17,545 nt of DNA from Acidobacteriota bacterium (GTDB taxonomy: Bacteria > Acidobacteriota > Aminicenantia > Aminicenantales > Aminicenantaceae). The notes under the pieces were generated by a model. It was not told the origin of the DNA. It searched no databases and worked only from the letters and a program-made list of their open reading frames with translations. The DNA lies in assembly GCA_030609975.1 (NCBI GenBank), contig JAUWSR010000030.1:1-17545 (forward strand). Direction: 5' to 3'. This document shows positions 7,822 to 15,630 of the stretch, one piece after another (position 1 is the first letter of the stretch; every line of letters begins with the position of its first letter). The position numbers and the translations under genes were made by a program.

Positions 7822-7850
7822 TTGACAAAAACAGGAGAATGCGCTTAACT
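7822..7850 (+). promoter_or_regulatory. Putative promoter of the pilus/secretion operon
   Basis: A perfect -35 TTGACA (7822-7827), a 17-bp spacer and TTAACT (7845-7850) as a poor -10. Transcription would start near 7857, about 33 nt before the pilC ATG. The -35 and spacing are good; the -10 is weak, so an activator or another -10 is possible. Confidence 0.4.
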
Positions 7851-7889
7851 TGTCTATGCTCATGGGAGTGCTGTATATAAAGAAGAACT

Positions 7890-9098
7890 ATGCCTTATTT
7901 TCAAGTACGTTTAGCGTCAGATGCGGGTGATATTATCACACATTTATTCTTAGCGCCCTCGTTGCTGGACTGCCGCAAACATTTTGAGGCTGAAGGTTAC
8001 TGCATCCTTTCTATTAAACGCGACTGGAGACGTATCCAGATACCCGCGCTCCCCTTTGAGAGGAAGATAAAGGACAAGGATTTTATCATGGTCAACCAGG
8101 AATTGGTTGCCCTCATCAAAGCCGGATATCCTATTCTCAAGAGCATTGAGATCATCATCAGCCGCACAAAAAATATCCACCTGAAAGAGCTGTTGATGAG
8201 AGTGGAGAATGAGGTGCGGTCCGGCAAATCTTTGTCCGAGGCCTTTTCTTCCCAGAGTAGGAATTTATCAGCTGTGTATATCGCCTCTTTGATGGCAGGT
8301 GAACGCAGCGGGAATTTGGCCGGCACCATCACACGTTTTATCACCTACCAGAAGACCATCGATCGAACGAAATCTCAGATCAAAACCGCCATGACCTATC
8401 CAGCGATCCTGATCATCTTCGCGTTCGTGCTCCTTGCCGTGTTGGTGAGTTTTGTCATTCCCCGATTTGCAGGTTTCTATTCGGATTTCGACACCGAGCT
8501 TCCGGCTGTGACCAGAGCGCTCATGTCTTTTTCTTTTATAGCCAAACGCTATATTCATATTGTCCTGCTTGTCTTTGTCGCAGGGACGTTGGTCTTTTCT
8601 CAGTTGCGCCGCAGAGAAAACGTCCGCGTGTGGATGGATCGGCTTAAACTCCGTATCCCCTATGCCCGTACCATTTGGAAAGAGTCCGCGGTTTCTTTGT
8701 TTAGCCGCACCCTGAGCATGCTGCTGGAAGGCGGGATTTCACTCCTCTCCTCGTTAGGTATCGCTATCCGTGCGGTGCCCAACCGCTGGCTCGTTAAAAA
8801 CCTGGATGATCTTCCGGATATGATCAAAAACGGGGAAAACCTCTCTGATTCTTTGGGTGAATCCGGGTTTTTTACACCCCTGTCTTTAGACATGATCCGG
8901 ATCGGTGAGTCTTCTGCCAATCTGGAAGGGATGCTGGCGGATCTCGCTGAGGTGTATGACGAAAGGATCCAGGCCAAGATCGACAATTTTGTTACCATGA
9001 TGACCCCGATTATCATCATCCTTTTGGGGATTATGGTGGCGGTCATGCTGCTTTCCGTTTATTTGCCGATTTTTCAAATCATTCAAGTGACACGCTGA
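7890..9098 (+). CDS. pilC: Type IV pilus/type II secretion platform protein PilC (GspF)
   Basis: A 402-aa inner-membrane platform protein that the assembly ATPase drives. It shows the two repeated cytoplasmic T2SSF domains of the family, about 66-190 (with LVALIKAGYPILKSIE and AGERSGNLAG) and about 265-390 (with LSMLLEGGISLLSSL and IGESSANLEGML). The membrane segments expected for the fold are present: YPAILIIFAFVLLAVLVSFV after the first domain, a second near 222-240, and one at the C-terminus (about 372-395). Length is usual for PilC/GspF. It is the first gene of the operon, with ATG at 7890 behind AAGAAG, and its stop overlaps the pilB start by one base (TGATG). Placing pilC before pilB is less common than the reverse. 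PilC and GspF cannot be told apart by sequence; PilM/N/O/P neighbours favour a pilus-type system. Confidence 0.93.
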   Translation: MPYFQVRLASDAGDIITHLFLAPSLLDCRKHFEAEGYCILSIKRDWRRIQIPALPFERKIKDKDFIMVNQELVALIKAGYPILKSIEIIISRTKNIHLKELLMRVENEVRSGKSLSEAFSSQSRNLSAVYIASLMAGERSGNLAGTITRFITYQKTIDRTKSQIKTAMTYPAILIIFAFVLLAVLVSFVIPRFAGFYSDFDTELPAVTRALMSFSFIAKRYIHIVLLVFVAGTLVFSQLRRRENVRVWMDRLKLRIPYARTIWKESAVSLFSRTLSMLLEGGISLLSSLGIAIRAVPNRWLVKNLDDLPDMIKNGENLSDSLGESGFFTPLSLDMIRIGESSANLEGMLADLAEVYDERIQAKIDNFVTMMTPIIIILLGIMVAVMLLSVYLPIFQIIQVTR

Positions 9099-10720
9099 TG
9101 AAGAATAACAAAAGTCAAAATCAAGAAAAAGTCCTGCTCTCCGAAGAGCGGGAAACCAAAAAGCTGGCGGAGCGGTACAATGTTCCCTATATGGACCTTT
9201 CCGGTTTAACCCTGGATCGGGAACTGATCCAATCTTTCCCGGTGGATTTCCTCTACCGCTCGAATTTTATCCCTTTGGAGGGGAACGGGAACGTGGTCAA
9301 GATCGCCATTGCGGATCCTTCCAACATCGCTGTCATCGACTCCATCGAAGCCTTTTTAGGCAAGAAAGTGGAGGTCTGTGCGGCTTCGGAACGTGCCATC
9401 CATGAGGCTTTACGCAAGAGCGAGACCGCCCTGCAGGTCTTGAAGAATGCGACCGAGGGATATGTGATGCAGGTGGTTCAGGACAAAGAAGGACGGGATC
9501 AGGATGAGGCCATCTCAGTGGAGAAACTTGCTGACCAGGATGGATCGATCATCAAGCTGATGAACTCCATCATCTTCACGGCGGTTCAGAAACGGGCAAG
9601 TGATATCCATATCGAATCCCGGGAAGCGGCCATGATCATCAAATTCCGTATCGATGGTATCTTGGGAGAGGCCATGGAGCCCATCGCCATCAAATTCCAA
9701 TCGCCAATAATCTCGCGCATCAAGGTCATGTCTGACCTGGACATCGCCGAGCGGCGTGTGCCTCAGGACGGCAAATTCCGTTTGCGTATCAAAGATAAGA
9801 CCATCGATTTCCGTGTCTCCATCATGCCCAGTATCTATGGGGAAGACGCGGTCATCCGTATTCTGGACAAGGATATGATCACCGAGGCTATTTCCGAGCT
9901 CAAGCTGTCCATGTTGGGTTTTTCGGATGCTGTCCTAGAGAAGGTCTGGAGATATATCGTCAAACCCTATGGCATGATACTGGTGACCGGACCCACCGGC
10001 AGTGGAAAAACCACCACATTATATGCGGCCTTGACTGAGATAAAATCTCCTGAAGATAAGATCGTTACCATCGAAGATCCGGTGGAGTATCAGATCGATG
10101 GGATCACACAGATCCCGGTCAACGAAAAAAAAGGATTGACCTTTGCGCGGGGATTGCGTTCGATCCTGCGACATGATCAGGATAAGATCATGGTGGGTGA
10201 GATCCGTGATCCGGAAACGGCTCAGATCGCGATTCAGTCCGCCCTGACGGGTCATTTGGTCTTCACGACCGTGCATGCCAATAATGTCTTTGATGTGATC
10301 GGTCGCTTCCTGCATATGCAGGTGGATCCCTACAGTTTTATTTCTGCTTTGAACTGTATCCTGGCGCAGCGTTTGGTTCGGCTCCTGTGCCCTTCCTGCA
10401 AGCAGCGGGTTGAATACAGCGAGAAAGAACTGCTGGAGTCAAGCCTGGACCCCCAAACTTTTAAGGATACGGAGTTTTATGAAGCTCGCGGTTGTCCCGA
10501 ATGCAACCATAAGGGTTATCAGGGGAGAACCGCTATCTCTGAGTTTCTGGAACTATCCGATGTCATCCGTGAAATGATCCTGGAAAGAAAGCCGCTTTCC
10601 GAGGTGAAAAAACAGGCAATGAAAGAAGGGCTGGAGCCCCTGCGGAATAGCGGCTTGGAAAAAGTCTTCCAAGGACTCACCAGTTTGCGGGAGTTGAACA
10701 AGGTAACCTTTGTGGAGTAA
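9098..10720 (+). CDS. pilB: Pilus extension/secretion ATPase PilB (GspE)
   Basis: A 540-aa hexameric ATPase powering pilin or pseudopilin assembly at the inner membrane. An N-terminal MshEN/T2SSE_N-like domain (about 20-115, with LAERYNVPYMDLS) is followed by the catalytic core: the Asp-box region ASDIHIES, the arginine-rich segment IAERRVPQDG, Walker A GPTGSGKT at 298-305, Walker B ending MVGE at 365-368, and the His-box region FTTVHANN. A tetracysteine zinc site has CPSC (Cys431, Cys434) and CPEC (Cys466, Cys469), as in PilB/GspE. The N-terminal domain lacks the RLG-type opening half of the cyclic-di-GMP-binding motif, so nucleotide signalling through it is doubtful. Start overlaps the pilC stop; pilM follows after 9 bp. 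Presence of the zinc site and MshEN domain separates it from the retraction ATPase PilT. Confidence 0.95.
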   Translation: MKNNKSQNQEKVLLSEERETKKLAERYNVPYMDLSGLTLDRELIQSFPVDFLYRSNFIPLEGNGNVVKIAIADPSNIAVIDSIEAFLGKKVEVCAASERAIHEALRKSETALQVLKNATEGYVMQVVQDKEGRDQDEAISVEKLADQDGSIIKLMNSIIFTAVQKRASDIHIESREAAMIIKFRIDGILGEAMEPIAIKFQSPIISRIKVMSDLDIAERRVPQDGKFRLRIKDKTIDFRVSIMPSIYGEDAVIRILDKDMITEAISELKLSMLGFSDAVLEKVWRYIVKPYGMILVTGPTGSGKTTTLYAALTEIKSPEDKIVTIEDPVEYQIDGITQIPVNEKKGLTFARGLRSILRHDQDKIMVGEIRDPETAQIAIQSALTGHLVFTTVHANNVFDVIGRFLHMQVDPYSFISALNCILAQRLVRLLCPSCKQRVEYSEKELLESSLDPQTFKDTEFYEARGCPECNHKGYQGRTAISEFLELSDVIREMILERKPLSEVKKQAMKEGLEPLRNSGLEKVFQGLTSLRELNKVTFVE

Positions 10721-10729
10721 ATAGACGAA

Positions 10730-11680
10730 ATGAAAGGTGGCAGATTGACAGAAGTTGTCAAAGAGTTTTTTACTCGGCAGCCTCTACCCCTGACTGCTTT
10801 CCAGCTTTCTGCTCGCTATCTGTGCGGAATACACTTGACACCCAAAGAAAAAAAGGTATCCTCCCATTTTATTCTCCCGCTCGAGGAAGGGGTGATCGAA
10901 CCCTCTTTTTACAAGAAGAATATCAATGATCCGGCTCTGCTCGAAAAAACCTTGAACGCAGGTGCCGCTAAGCTTACAAATTCGAGCCGGAAGGTGCTTT
11001 TTCTGCTTCCTGAACTATCCCAAAAGATCTTTGTCCTTTCTTTTGATGCCTTGCCGACCTCCCAGGAAGAACAGGAAGAGCTGATCCTGTATCGAGTCAA
11101 AAAGCAAATGCCTCTGCTTCCTTCGGACAGCCGCTTGGCCTACGAGATCCAGGCTGCCGAGGATAAGTGCCGTGTGGTGGCTTCGGTTGTCAAGGCGGCG
11201 GTCGTCCAGGAATATGAGGAGGTCTTTCACCGGCTCAAGTTTAAAGTGGCTGTGACCGGCGTGCCTTCAGTGAGCTTGGCCAATCTTCTCGGTCGGAACA
11301 AGGAGCGCGATTATATCTTGATCGATGTGGAGCAAGGCGCTTTCAGTTTGCTGGCTGTGGTGAGAGGCGAGATCGCTCTTTACCGCCAGAAACCCTATGG
11401 ATTCGAAGGAAGTGCGGAAGGTGGTTTGACAGCTAAGGCAACCAACATTGTACAGGAAATAACCAACACCGCACATTTTATCGAAGACAATGAAAATATA
11501 AAGATCGCTTCCCTTTGGATCCGATTGGGGATTTTGAGCCAGGAGAACGGATTGTTCGAGAGCCTCCAGGAGAAGCTGGATTCGTCCCTGCAAAGGATCG
11601 AAGCTTCCCCTGCTCAGGGAGCCAAGTTGAATCCTGGTGAGAAACGAATATTGTCACCTTTGCTGGGACAGATCGGATGA
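10730..11680 (+). CDS. pilM: PilM-like actin-fold cytoplasmic protein (GspL cytoplasmic part)
   Basis: A 316-aa cytoplasmic protein that should link the ATPase/platform to PilN. The family signals are moderate: the region FDALPTSQEEQEELILYRVK followed by a hydrophobic QMPLLP and an acidic YEIQ strand resembles PilM/GspL, and ILIDVEQGAFSLLAVVRGEI resembles the phosphate-binding strand pair of actin-fold PilM. There is no membrane segment. At 316 aa it is a little short of typical PilM (about 350). It lies 9 bp after pilB and overlaps pilN by 4 bases (ATGA). Identity rests on both position and these motifs; sequence alone would give a weaker call. Confidence 0.78.
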   Translation: MKGGRLTEVVKEFFTRQPLPLTAFQLSARYLCGIHLTPKEKKVSSHFILPLEEGVIEPSFYKKNINDPALLEKTLNAGAAKLTNSSRKVLFLLPELSQKIFVLSFDALPTSQEEQEELILYRVKKQMPLLPSDSRLAYEIQAAEDKCRVVASVVKAAVVQEYEEVFHRLKFKVAVTGVPSVSLANLLGRNKERDYILIDVEQGAFSLLAVVRGEIALYRQKPYGFEGSAEGGLTAKATNIVQEITNTAHFIEDNENIKIASLWIRLGILSQENGLFESLQEKLDSSLQRIEASPAQGAKLNPGEKRILSPLLGQIG

Positions 11681-12243
11681 AGAACTATAAGCGCCTGCAC
11701 TTGAATCTTGCCACCCATCCGGCACGGAACCGGCGCCTGTTTGTTTCTCTGGTCATGCTGTTCTCTTTAGTGATCCTTGTGATCGTGGTCATAGGAGGTG
11801 GGGATTTTGTGAGGTATGGGACCAAAGTCAGGGGTTTTAAATCATCCTTGCAGCAGTTCCAGCAGGAGACCCGGACTGCGGAGAGAGAGGCAAAGAACTT
11901 CACGCGGCAGTCGAAACAGGCCTTACAAGAGCTGGGCAAGGAAGTGGAGACTCTCAACGGTATCATTTACCGCAAGAGTTTCTCTTGGATCGGATTCCTA
12001 GGCGTGTTGGAAGAGATCTTGCCCGATGCATGTTATATCATCTCCTTAGCCCCTGTATTCCGCGAGGACGCTACCGTGGATCTGCAATTCAAAATAGCGT
12101 CGCCTGACTCCGACAACTTCTACACTCTGATCGAGAGATTTGCAGAACGAGGTGGGAAGCACATTCGGCTTATACGGGAAGACCGGGACCAGCGGGGCAA
12201 TTTTATTTTCGAGATTTCGGTGATCTATGCAAGAGATAATTAG
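11677..12243 (+). CDS. pilN: PilN-like inner-membrane alignment protein
   Basis: A 188-aa bitopic protein. Its N-terminus carries LNLATHPARNRR, the short conserved cytoplasmic PilN motif that docks in PilM, followed by one membrane segment (about 23-43), a coiled-coil-like polar stretch (about 50-95) and a periplasmic alpha/beta domain. It should dimerise with PilO and span the periplasm towards PilP and the secretin. ATG overlaps the pilM stop by 4 bases, and the 3' end overlaps pilO by 17 bases, indicating coupled synthesis of the partners. Confidence 0.85.
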   Translation: MKNYKRLHLNLATHPARNRRLFVSLVMLFSLVILVIVVIGGGDFVRYGTKVRGFKSSLQQFQQETRTAEREAKNFTRQSKQALQELGKEVETLNGIIYRKSFSWIGFLGVLEEILPDACYIISLAPVFREDATVDLQFKIASPDSDNFYTLIERFAERGGKHIRLIREDRDQRGNFIFEISVIYARDN

Positions 12244-12787
12244 CTTACTGCGGCACAAAGAGCGGAGAACCGTGGGGATCCTCTGTATTCTCGCCGCTGT
12301 CGCGTTGCTTTTTTATGTTTTTTTCGCTCGAGGAGTAAAAGGAAATTACTCGCGAACCCAGCGTGAATTGAACACTGCAGAGAGGAATTATCAAGAATCC
12401 GACAGTTTGCGGAATGATAATAAAGTTGAATGGCTGCAGTGGGAGCAGACCGATACAGACCTGGAAGAATTGCGGTCAAAATACTTCTATACTCGGGAAA
12501 CGATCTCTCAGGATCTGAGACAAGATATTGAGGATATTTTTGCAGGGATCGGCATTCCCACTCCGGACATTCGCTATGACTACCGAGAGAATACCAAAGA
12601 AAAGATCGCCAAGGTAACCACGACTTTTCAGATCTCCGGGCCCTATCATCTCATGAAGAGATTTGTGCACAGCGTGGAGAAATTTTCCAAGTTCCTGATC
12701 GTGGAAAAGATAGATTTTACGGATATCAATATGCAGAGCGGAGGGCTCAAGCTGAAGATCGTACTGGCAGGGTATTATGAAGATTAA
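12227..12787 (+). CDS. pilO: PilO-like inner-membrane alignment protein
   Basis: A 186-aa bitopic protein with a basic cytoplasmic N-terminus (about 1-14), a membrane segment (about 16-34), a helical stalk rich in charged residues (about 38-85), and a periplasmic ferredoxin-like domain including VTTTFQISGPYHLMKRFVHS, the typical PilO core where a small-residue turn leads into the long helix. It pairs with PilN. The start overlaps pilN by 17 bases and its end overlaps pilP by 11. The sequence is weakly conserved in this family, so the call leans on topology, that core and gene order. Confidence 0.82.
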   Translation: MQEIISLLRHKERRTVGILCILAAVALLFYVFFARGVKGNYSRTQRELNTAERNYQESDSLRNDNKVEWLQWEQTDTDLEELRSKYFYTRETISQDLRQDIEDIFAGIGIPTPDIRYDYRENTKEKIAKVTTTFQISGPYHLMKRFVHSVEKFSKFLIVEKIDFTDINMQSGGLKLKIVLAGYYED

Positions 12788-13304
12788 AACCATTTTGCCG
12801 GTCATGTTGTTCGCGGCGGCTGTGTTGCTGCCGGGACTTGGCCAGGATGATCCCCAAGGCCTGGAAGAAGCAGTCCAAAAGACTCAATTATCCAGCTTTA
12901 TCCGTAAAGACCTGCTGCGTAAATCGAGCAGCGAGGAAGATCTTCAGCCCCCCATCCGGAATATTTTTTCCCCTCGCAGGTCAGGATCTCCAGGTTCAGG
13001 CAGGAATTATGCTGGCGCCGATCCCGGCAGGATCAATGTCGACGGCACGACCGAGAGCGAGGAAGCCGCTGCCGCAGCTGAGGAAGAATATGCTCCGGTG
13101 ATAGATATCAGATACATCGGCTACATCCGGTCTCAGTTGCGAACCGTGGCCCTCGTAATGTTCGAGGGAGAAGCCATGGCCGTAAAGGCCGGGGAGATCA
13201 TTGCTGATGGTGTAAAGATCGTGAAGATCACCCCAGCGGAAATTTCCTATTTGGGACCGGACTCCCTGACTAAAACCGTATCCTTAGAAGGAGAGGATCG
13301 ATGA
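12777..13304 (+). CDS. pilP: PilP/GspC-like periplasmic linker protein
   Basis: A 175-aa exported protein. The N-terminal hydrophobic segment (about 5-22) is a signal peptide or anchor; no lipobox cysteine is present, unlike many PilP. A flexible linker follows containing PPIRNIFSPRR (about 58-68), a motif common to PilP/GspC, then Gly/Ser- and Ala/Glu-rich low complexity (about 70-103). The C-terminal HR-type beta domain (about 107-172) has IRYIGYI, ALVMFEGEAMAVKAGE and the closing VKIVKITPAEISY strands. It should bridge PilN/PilO to the secretin N-domains. It overlaps pilO by 11 bases and the secretin by 4 (ATGA), with the strong Shine-Dalgarno AAGGAGAGG for the secretin inside its 3' end. 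Confidence 0.78.
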   Translation: MKIKTILPVMLFAAAVLLPGLGQDDPQGLEEAVQKTQLSSFIRKDLLRKSSSEEDLQPPIRNIFSPRRSGSPGSGRNYAGADPGRINVDGTTESEEAAAAAEEEYAPVIDIRYIGYIRSQLRTVALVMFEGEAMAVKAGEIIADGVKIVKITPAEISYLGPDSLTKTVSLEGEDR

Positions 13305-15463
13305 AAAAATTTGCCATACTGATTCTCTTGCTTGTATCATTTTTGGGTTGCACTGCATCGATGAGCAAGCAATATTTCCTGGGAACACAGGAGGCTTTGA
13401 ATAAAAACTGGGAAGCGGCTATCAAGTATTACGAGCAGGCGATGCTGGAGGATCCCACAAATCCCTATTACCGTGTGGCTTGGGTACGCGCACGTGTTGC
13501 GGCCAGCAACTCTCATTTAAACCAGGCACGCAGGCTTGCTGACCAGGGAAAGAAGGAGGAAGCGCTGGTTGAATACGATGCGGCTCTGTCCTTTGATCCC
13601 GGAAACAAGGTCATCCTGAATGAGGCCCGGCGTGTGATGAAAGCCGAGCCGGAGGAAGAGGGATCGAGTGAGCCGCGGAAGATCGAACCACCCATCAGAC
13701 TCGAGATAAGCGAAGAGCCTATGGTCCTCAAGTTCCCCCGCGAAGTCAGCCTCAGATCCATCTTTCAAGCCATGGCCAAATACTCGAGTGTCAATATCAT
13801 TTTTGACGAGGGCTTTCGGGATAAGCCCTTTGCCATCGACCTGACGGACCTCCAGTTTGAGCAGGCGATCAGCACGCTGTGCATGGCCACCAAGAATTTT
13901 TACCGTGTCGTGGATACCAAGACCATCTTGGTCATCCCCGATACACCCCAGGCTCGGATGAAGTTTGATCTTACGGCTATAAAAACCTTCTACCTTTCCC
14001 ATATCCAGGCTCAGGAAGCCCAGCAGTGGCTGCTGCAGATGATCCGCTCCCCCCAGAAGATCCCCACCATCACTCACAACAAGGTGCTGAACTCCTTGAC
14101 CATAAAGGATACTCCCCAAAAGCTGGAATTGGCGGAAAGGATTATTAAGCTGTGGGATAAACCCCGCGGTGAGATCATTATTGAACTGGAGATCATGGAG
14201 GTTTCGCGTCAGAGGCTGCGGGATCTCGGTCTGGAGTTGGATAGCTATGGCGTCGGTTTAGCCTATACGGGAGGAGTCGCGGAAGGCGGCTGGGCCAACC
14301 TGGGAGACATCGATCTGGGCAACGCGGACAATTATTCGATCAACATCCCCTCAGCCTTCTTGCGCTTTCTGGAGACGGATGTGGACACCAAATACATCGT
14401 GCAGCCTCAGCTGCGGGGGGTTCACGGTGAGAAGATCGAGGTCATGGTGGGAGATGAAGTTCCCATCCCCAATACCACCTTTCAGCCGATTGCAGCCGGC
14501 GGGATCAGTTCCCAGCCTATCGTGAGCTATGAATACAAAAATGTGGGTTTTGAGTTCAGCATCACACCGACAATAAATTCATCGGATGAAGTCACTTTGG
14601 AGGTCGACCTTAAGATCAAGGCTATAGCCGGAGCGGGGATCGGTGATCTGCCCATTATTACTACCCGCGAAGTGAAAAACATCCTGCGTTTGCGAGATGG
14701 AGAGACAAACCTTTTGATGGGTTTATTAAAAGATGTTGAGCGAACGACATTAAAGGGGATCCCGGGGCTCAAGGATATCCCGGGAATCGGCAGGCTCTTT
14801 TCCTATACCAGCCAGGACGTCCAGCAGAGTGACATCGTGATGACCATCACTCCTTACATCATCCAGAGCATTCCCATGGAGCCCGGAGATCAAGATGCTC
14901 TCTTTTTGCCTTTGGAAGGCATATCCTCAGGTGGCGGAAGGGGATCGCGTATGCCCCGAGGGATGCCGGCTCTTCCGGGGATCGAACTTGATGATGAGAT
15001 AGATGTATTTGATGAGAGGGAGGAAGAGGAAGAAGCATCTCAGTCAGGTGCAAACAGAGTCACCCTCAGCCCTCCCGGTTTTGAGACAGGCACGGGCCGG
15101 GAATTCAGGGTCAATGTGAACCTGTCCTCGCAAGACGAGATCCAGAATATGTCTCTGACAATTTCCTATAACGCTGAGGTCCTGAAGCTCAAAACCATCA
15201 ACCGCGGCAACGTGATCCAGAGGCTGGGAGAGAATCCCTCCTTTTTGCAGAATATCGACAATGCTTCGGGAACCTGTGTCGTGGGTTTCACCAGTGCCAA
15301 CCTGGCCTCGGGCTTTAAAGGCGCGGGGAATATTGTGACCCTGGTGTTCGAATCGATAAACAGCGGAGAGAGCGAGATCTCCATTTCGGGTTATTCGGCC
15401 AACAGCGTGCAAGGGCGGGCGATTCAGCTCACCACAGGAAAAAGCCGTGTCCGCATTCGTTAA
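13301..15463 (+). CDS. pilQ: Lipoprotein secretin with N-terminal TPRs and C-terminal cohesin-like domain (PilQ/GspD type)
   Basis: A 720-aa outer-membrane channel subunit. Signal peptide ending SFLGC gives a lipobox with Cys17. Two TPR-like helix pairs follow (about 25-58 and 67-108), then an acidic linker, an STN/N0 domain (about 140-215), an N1 domain (about 220-290) and the secretin core (about 290-530) with VGDEVPIPN, YKNVGFEFSITP and the hallmark LKGIPGLKDIPGIGRLFS near the end. A Gly/acidic linker (about 545-585) leads to a cohesin-like beta domain (587-720; NMSLTISYNAEVLKL, GFKGAGNIVTLVFES). AMIN domains usual in PilQ are absent, so it could equally be named GspD-type; the PilM/N/O/P neighbours favour a pilus role. 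Very good Shine-Dalgarno AAGGAGAGG at 13288-13296. Last gene of the operon. Confidence 0.9.
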   Translation: MKKFAILILLLVSFLGCTASMSKQYFLGTQEALNKNWEAAIKYYEQAMLEDPTNPYYRVAWVRARVAASNSHLNQARRLADQGKKEEALVEYDAALSFDPGNKVILNEARRVMKAEPEEEGSSEPRKIEPPIRLEISEEPMVLKFPREVSLRSIFQAMAKYSSVNIIFDEGFRDKPFAIDLTDLQFEQAISTLCMATKNFYRVVDTKTILVIPDTPQARMKFDLTAIKTFYLSHIQAQEAQQWLLQMIRSPQKIPTITHNKVLNSLTIKDTPQKLELAERIIKLWDKPRGEIIIELEIMEVSRQRLRDLGLELDSYGVGLAYTGGVAEGGWANLGDIDLGNADNYSINIPSAFLRFLETDVDTKYIVQPQLRGVHGEKIEVMVGDEVPIPNTTFQPIAAGGISSQPIVSYEYKNVGFEFSITPTINSSDEVTLEVDLKIKAIAGAGIGDLPIITTREVKNILRLRDGETNLLMGLLKDVERTTLKGIPGLKDIPGIGRLFSYTSQDVQQSDIVMTITPYIIQSIPMEPGDQDALFLPLEGISSGGGRGSRMPRGMPALPGIELDDEIDVFDEREEEEEASQSGANRVTLSPPGFETGTGREFRVNVNLSSQDEIQNMSLTISYNAEVLKLKTINRGNVIQRLGENPSFLQNIDNASGTCVVGFTSANLASGFKGAGNIVTLVFESINSGESEISISGYSANSVQGRAIQLTTGKSRVRIR

Positions 15464-15500
15464 AAAAAAAGCCGGGAATCCGACCCCTGGACTCCCGGCT
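15462..15500 (-). terminator. Hairpin terminator oriented for minus-strand transcription
   Basis: The arms 15470-15481 (AGCCGGGAATCC) and 15489-15500 (GGACTCCCGGCT) form a 12-bp stem with one mismatch around a 7-nt loop. A run of nine A (15462-15470) lies on the left side and partly overlaps the secretin stop; there is no T-tract to the right. Intrinsic termination would therefore act on transcripts moving leftward. It may still terminate or protect the 3' end of the pilus mRNA as a stem without a U-tract. Confidence 0.6.
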
Positions 15501-15517
15501 GGGGTGAACACCTGCGA

Positions 15518-15546
15518 TTGACTTTGGAGTGGGTTTTCGCTAAAAT
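15518..15546 (+). promoter_or_regulatory. Strong sigma-70-type promoter of the tRNA gene
   Basis: TTGACT at 15518-15523 and TAAAAT at 15541-15546 each match consensus at 5 of 6 positions, and the spacer is exactly 17 bp. Transcription would begin near 15553, a few bases before the tRNA 5' end. It probably also serves tilS, since no terminator is evident between them. Confidence 0.75.
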
Positions 15547-15556
15547 CTTGGCACCC

Positions 15557-15630
15557 GGCGGTGTAGCTCAGGTGGTCAGAGCATACGGCTCATATCCGTA
15601 GTGTCGGGGGTTCAAGTCCCTCCACCGCCA
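15557..15630 (+). tRNA. trnM: tRNA with anticodon CAU, probably elongator tRNA-Met
   Basis: A complete cloverleaf. Acceptor GGCGGTG (15557-15563) pairs with CACCGCC (15623-15629); D stem GCTC/GAGC; anticodon stem TACGG/CCGTA around loop CTCATAT with anticodon CAT at 15591-15593; T arm GGGGG, TTCAAGT, CCCTC with one G-U pair; discriminator A at 15630. The 3' CCA is not encoded. It is not the initiator: position 1 pairs with 72, and the anticodon stem lacks three consecutive G-C pairs in the initiator arrangement. The acceptor and anticodon stems resemble Bacillus elongator Met rather than tRNA-Ile2, but a lysidine-modified Ile2 identity is not formally excluded. Confidence 0.92.

Larger units (their letters stand above)
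7614..7889. promoter_or_regulatory. AT-rich divergent regulatory region
   Basis: This 276-bp spacer lies between the minus-strand signalling operon and the plus-strand pilus operon. It holds a palindromic repeat (7661-7687), a TTGACA-type promoter on each strand, four plus-strand ATTTAG hexamers (7725-7730, 7732-7737, 7777-7782, 7793-7798) plus one on the minus strand (7639-7634), and a 14-bp dyad AAGAAT-TG-ATTCTT (7755-7768). The hexamer cluster could be operator sites for a shared regulator, though AT-rich sequence makes chance matches more likely. Confidence 0.45.

Noticed and set aside
13517..14119. A 200-codon open frame on the minus strand inside the secretin gene
   Set aside because: Antisense to the TPR/STN region of the secretin, no domain or ribosome site.
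15549..15565. TTGGCAC near the tRNA as a sigma-54 -24 element for the NtrC-type regulator
   Set aside because: No TTGC-type -12 element follows at the required spacing, and a near-consensus sigma-70 promoter overlaps it.
15557..15630. Reading the CAU tRNA as tRNA-Ile2, the TilS substrate
   Set aside because: The acceptor and anticodon stems look like elongator Met; adjacency to tilS alone is not enough, though it is not fully excluded.
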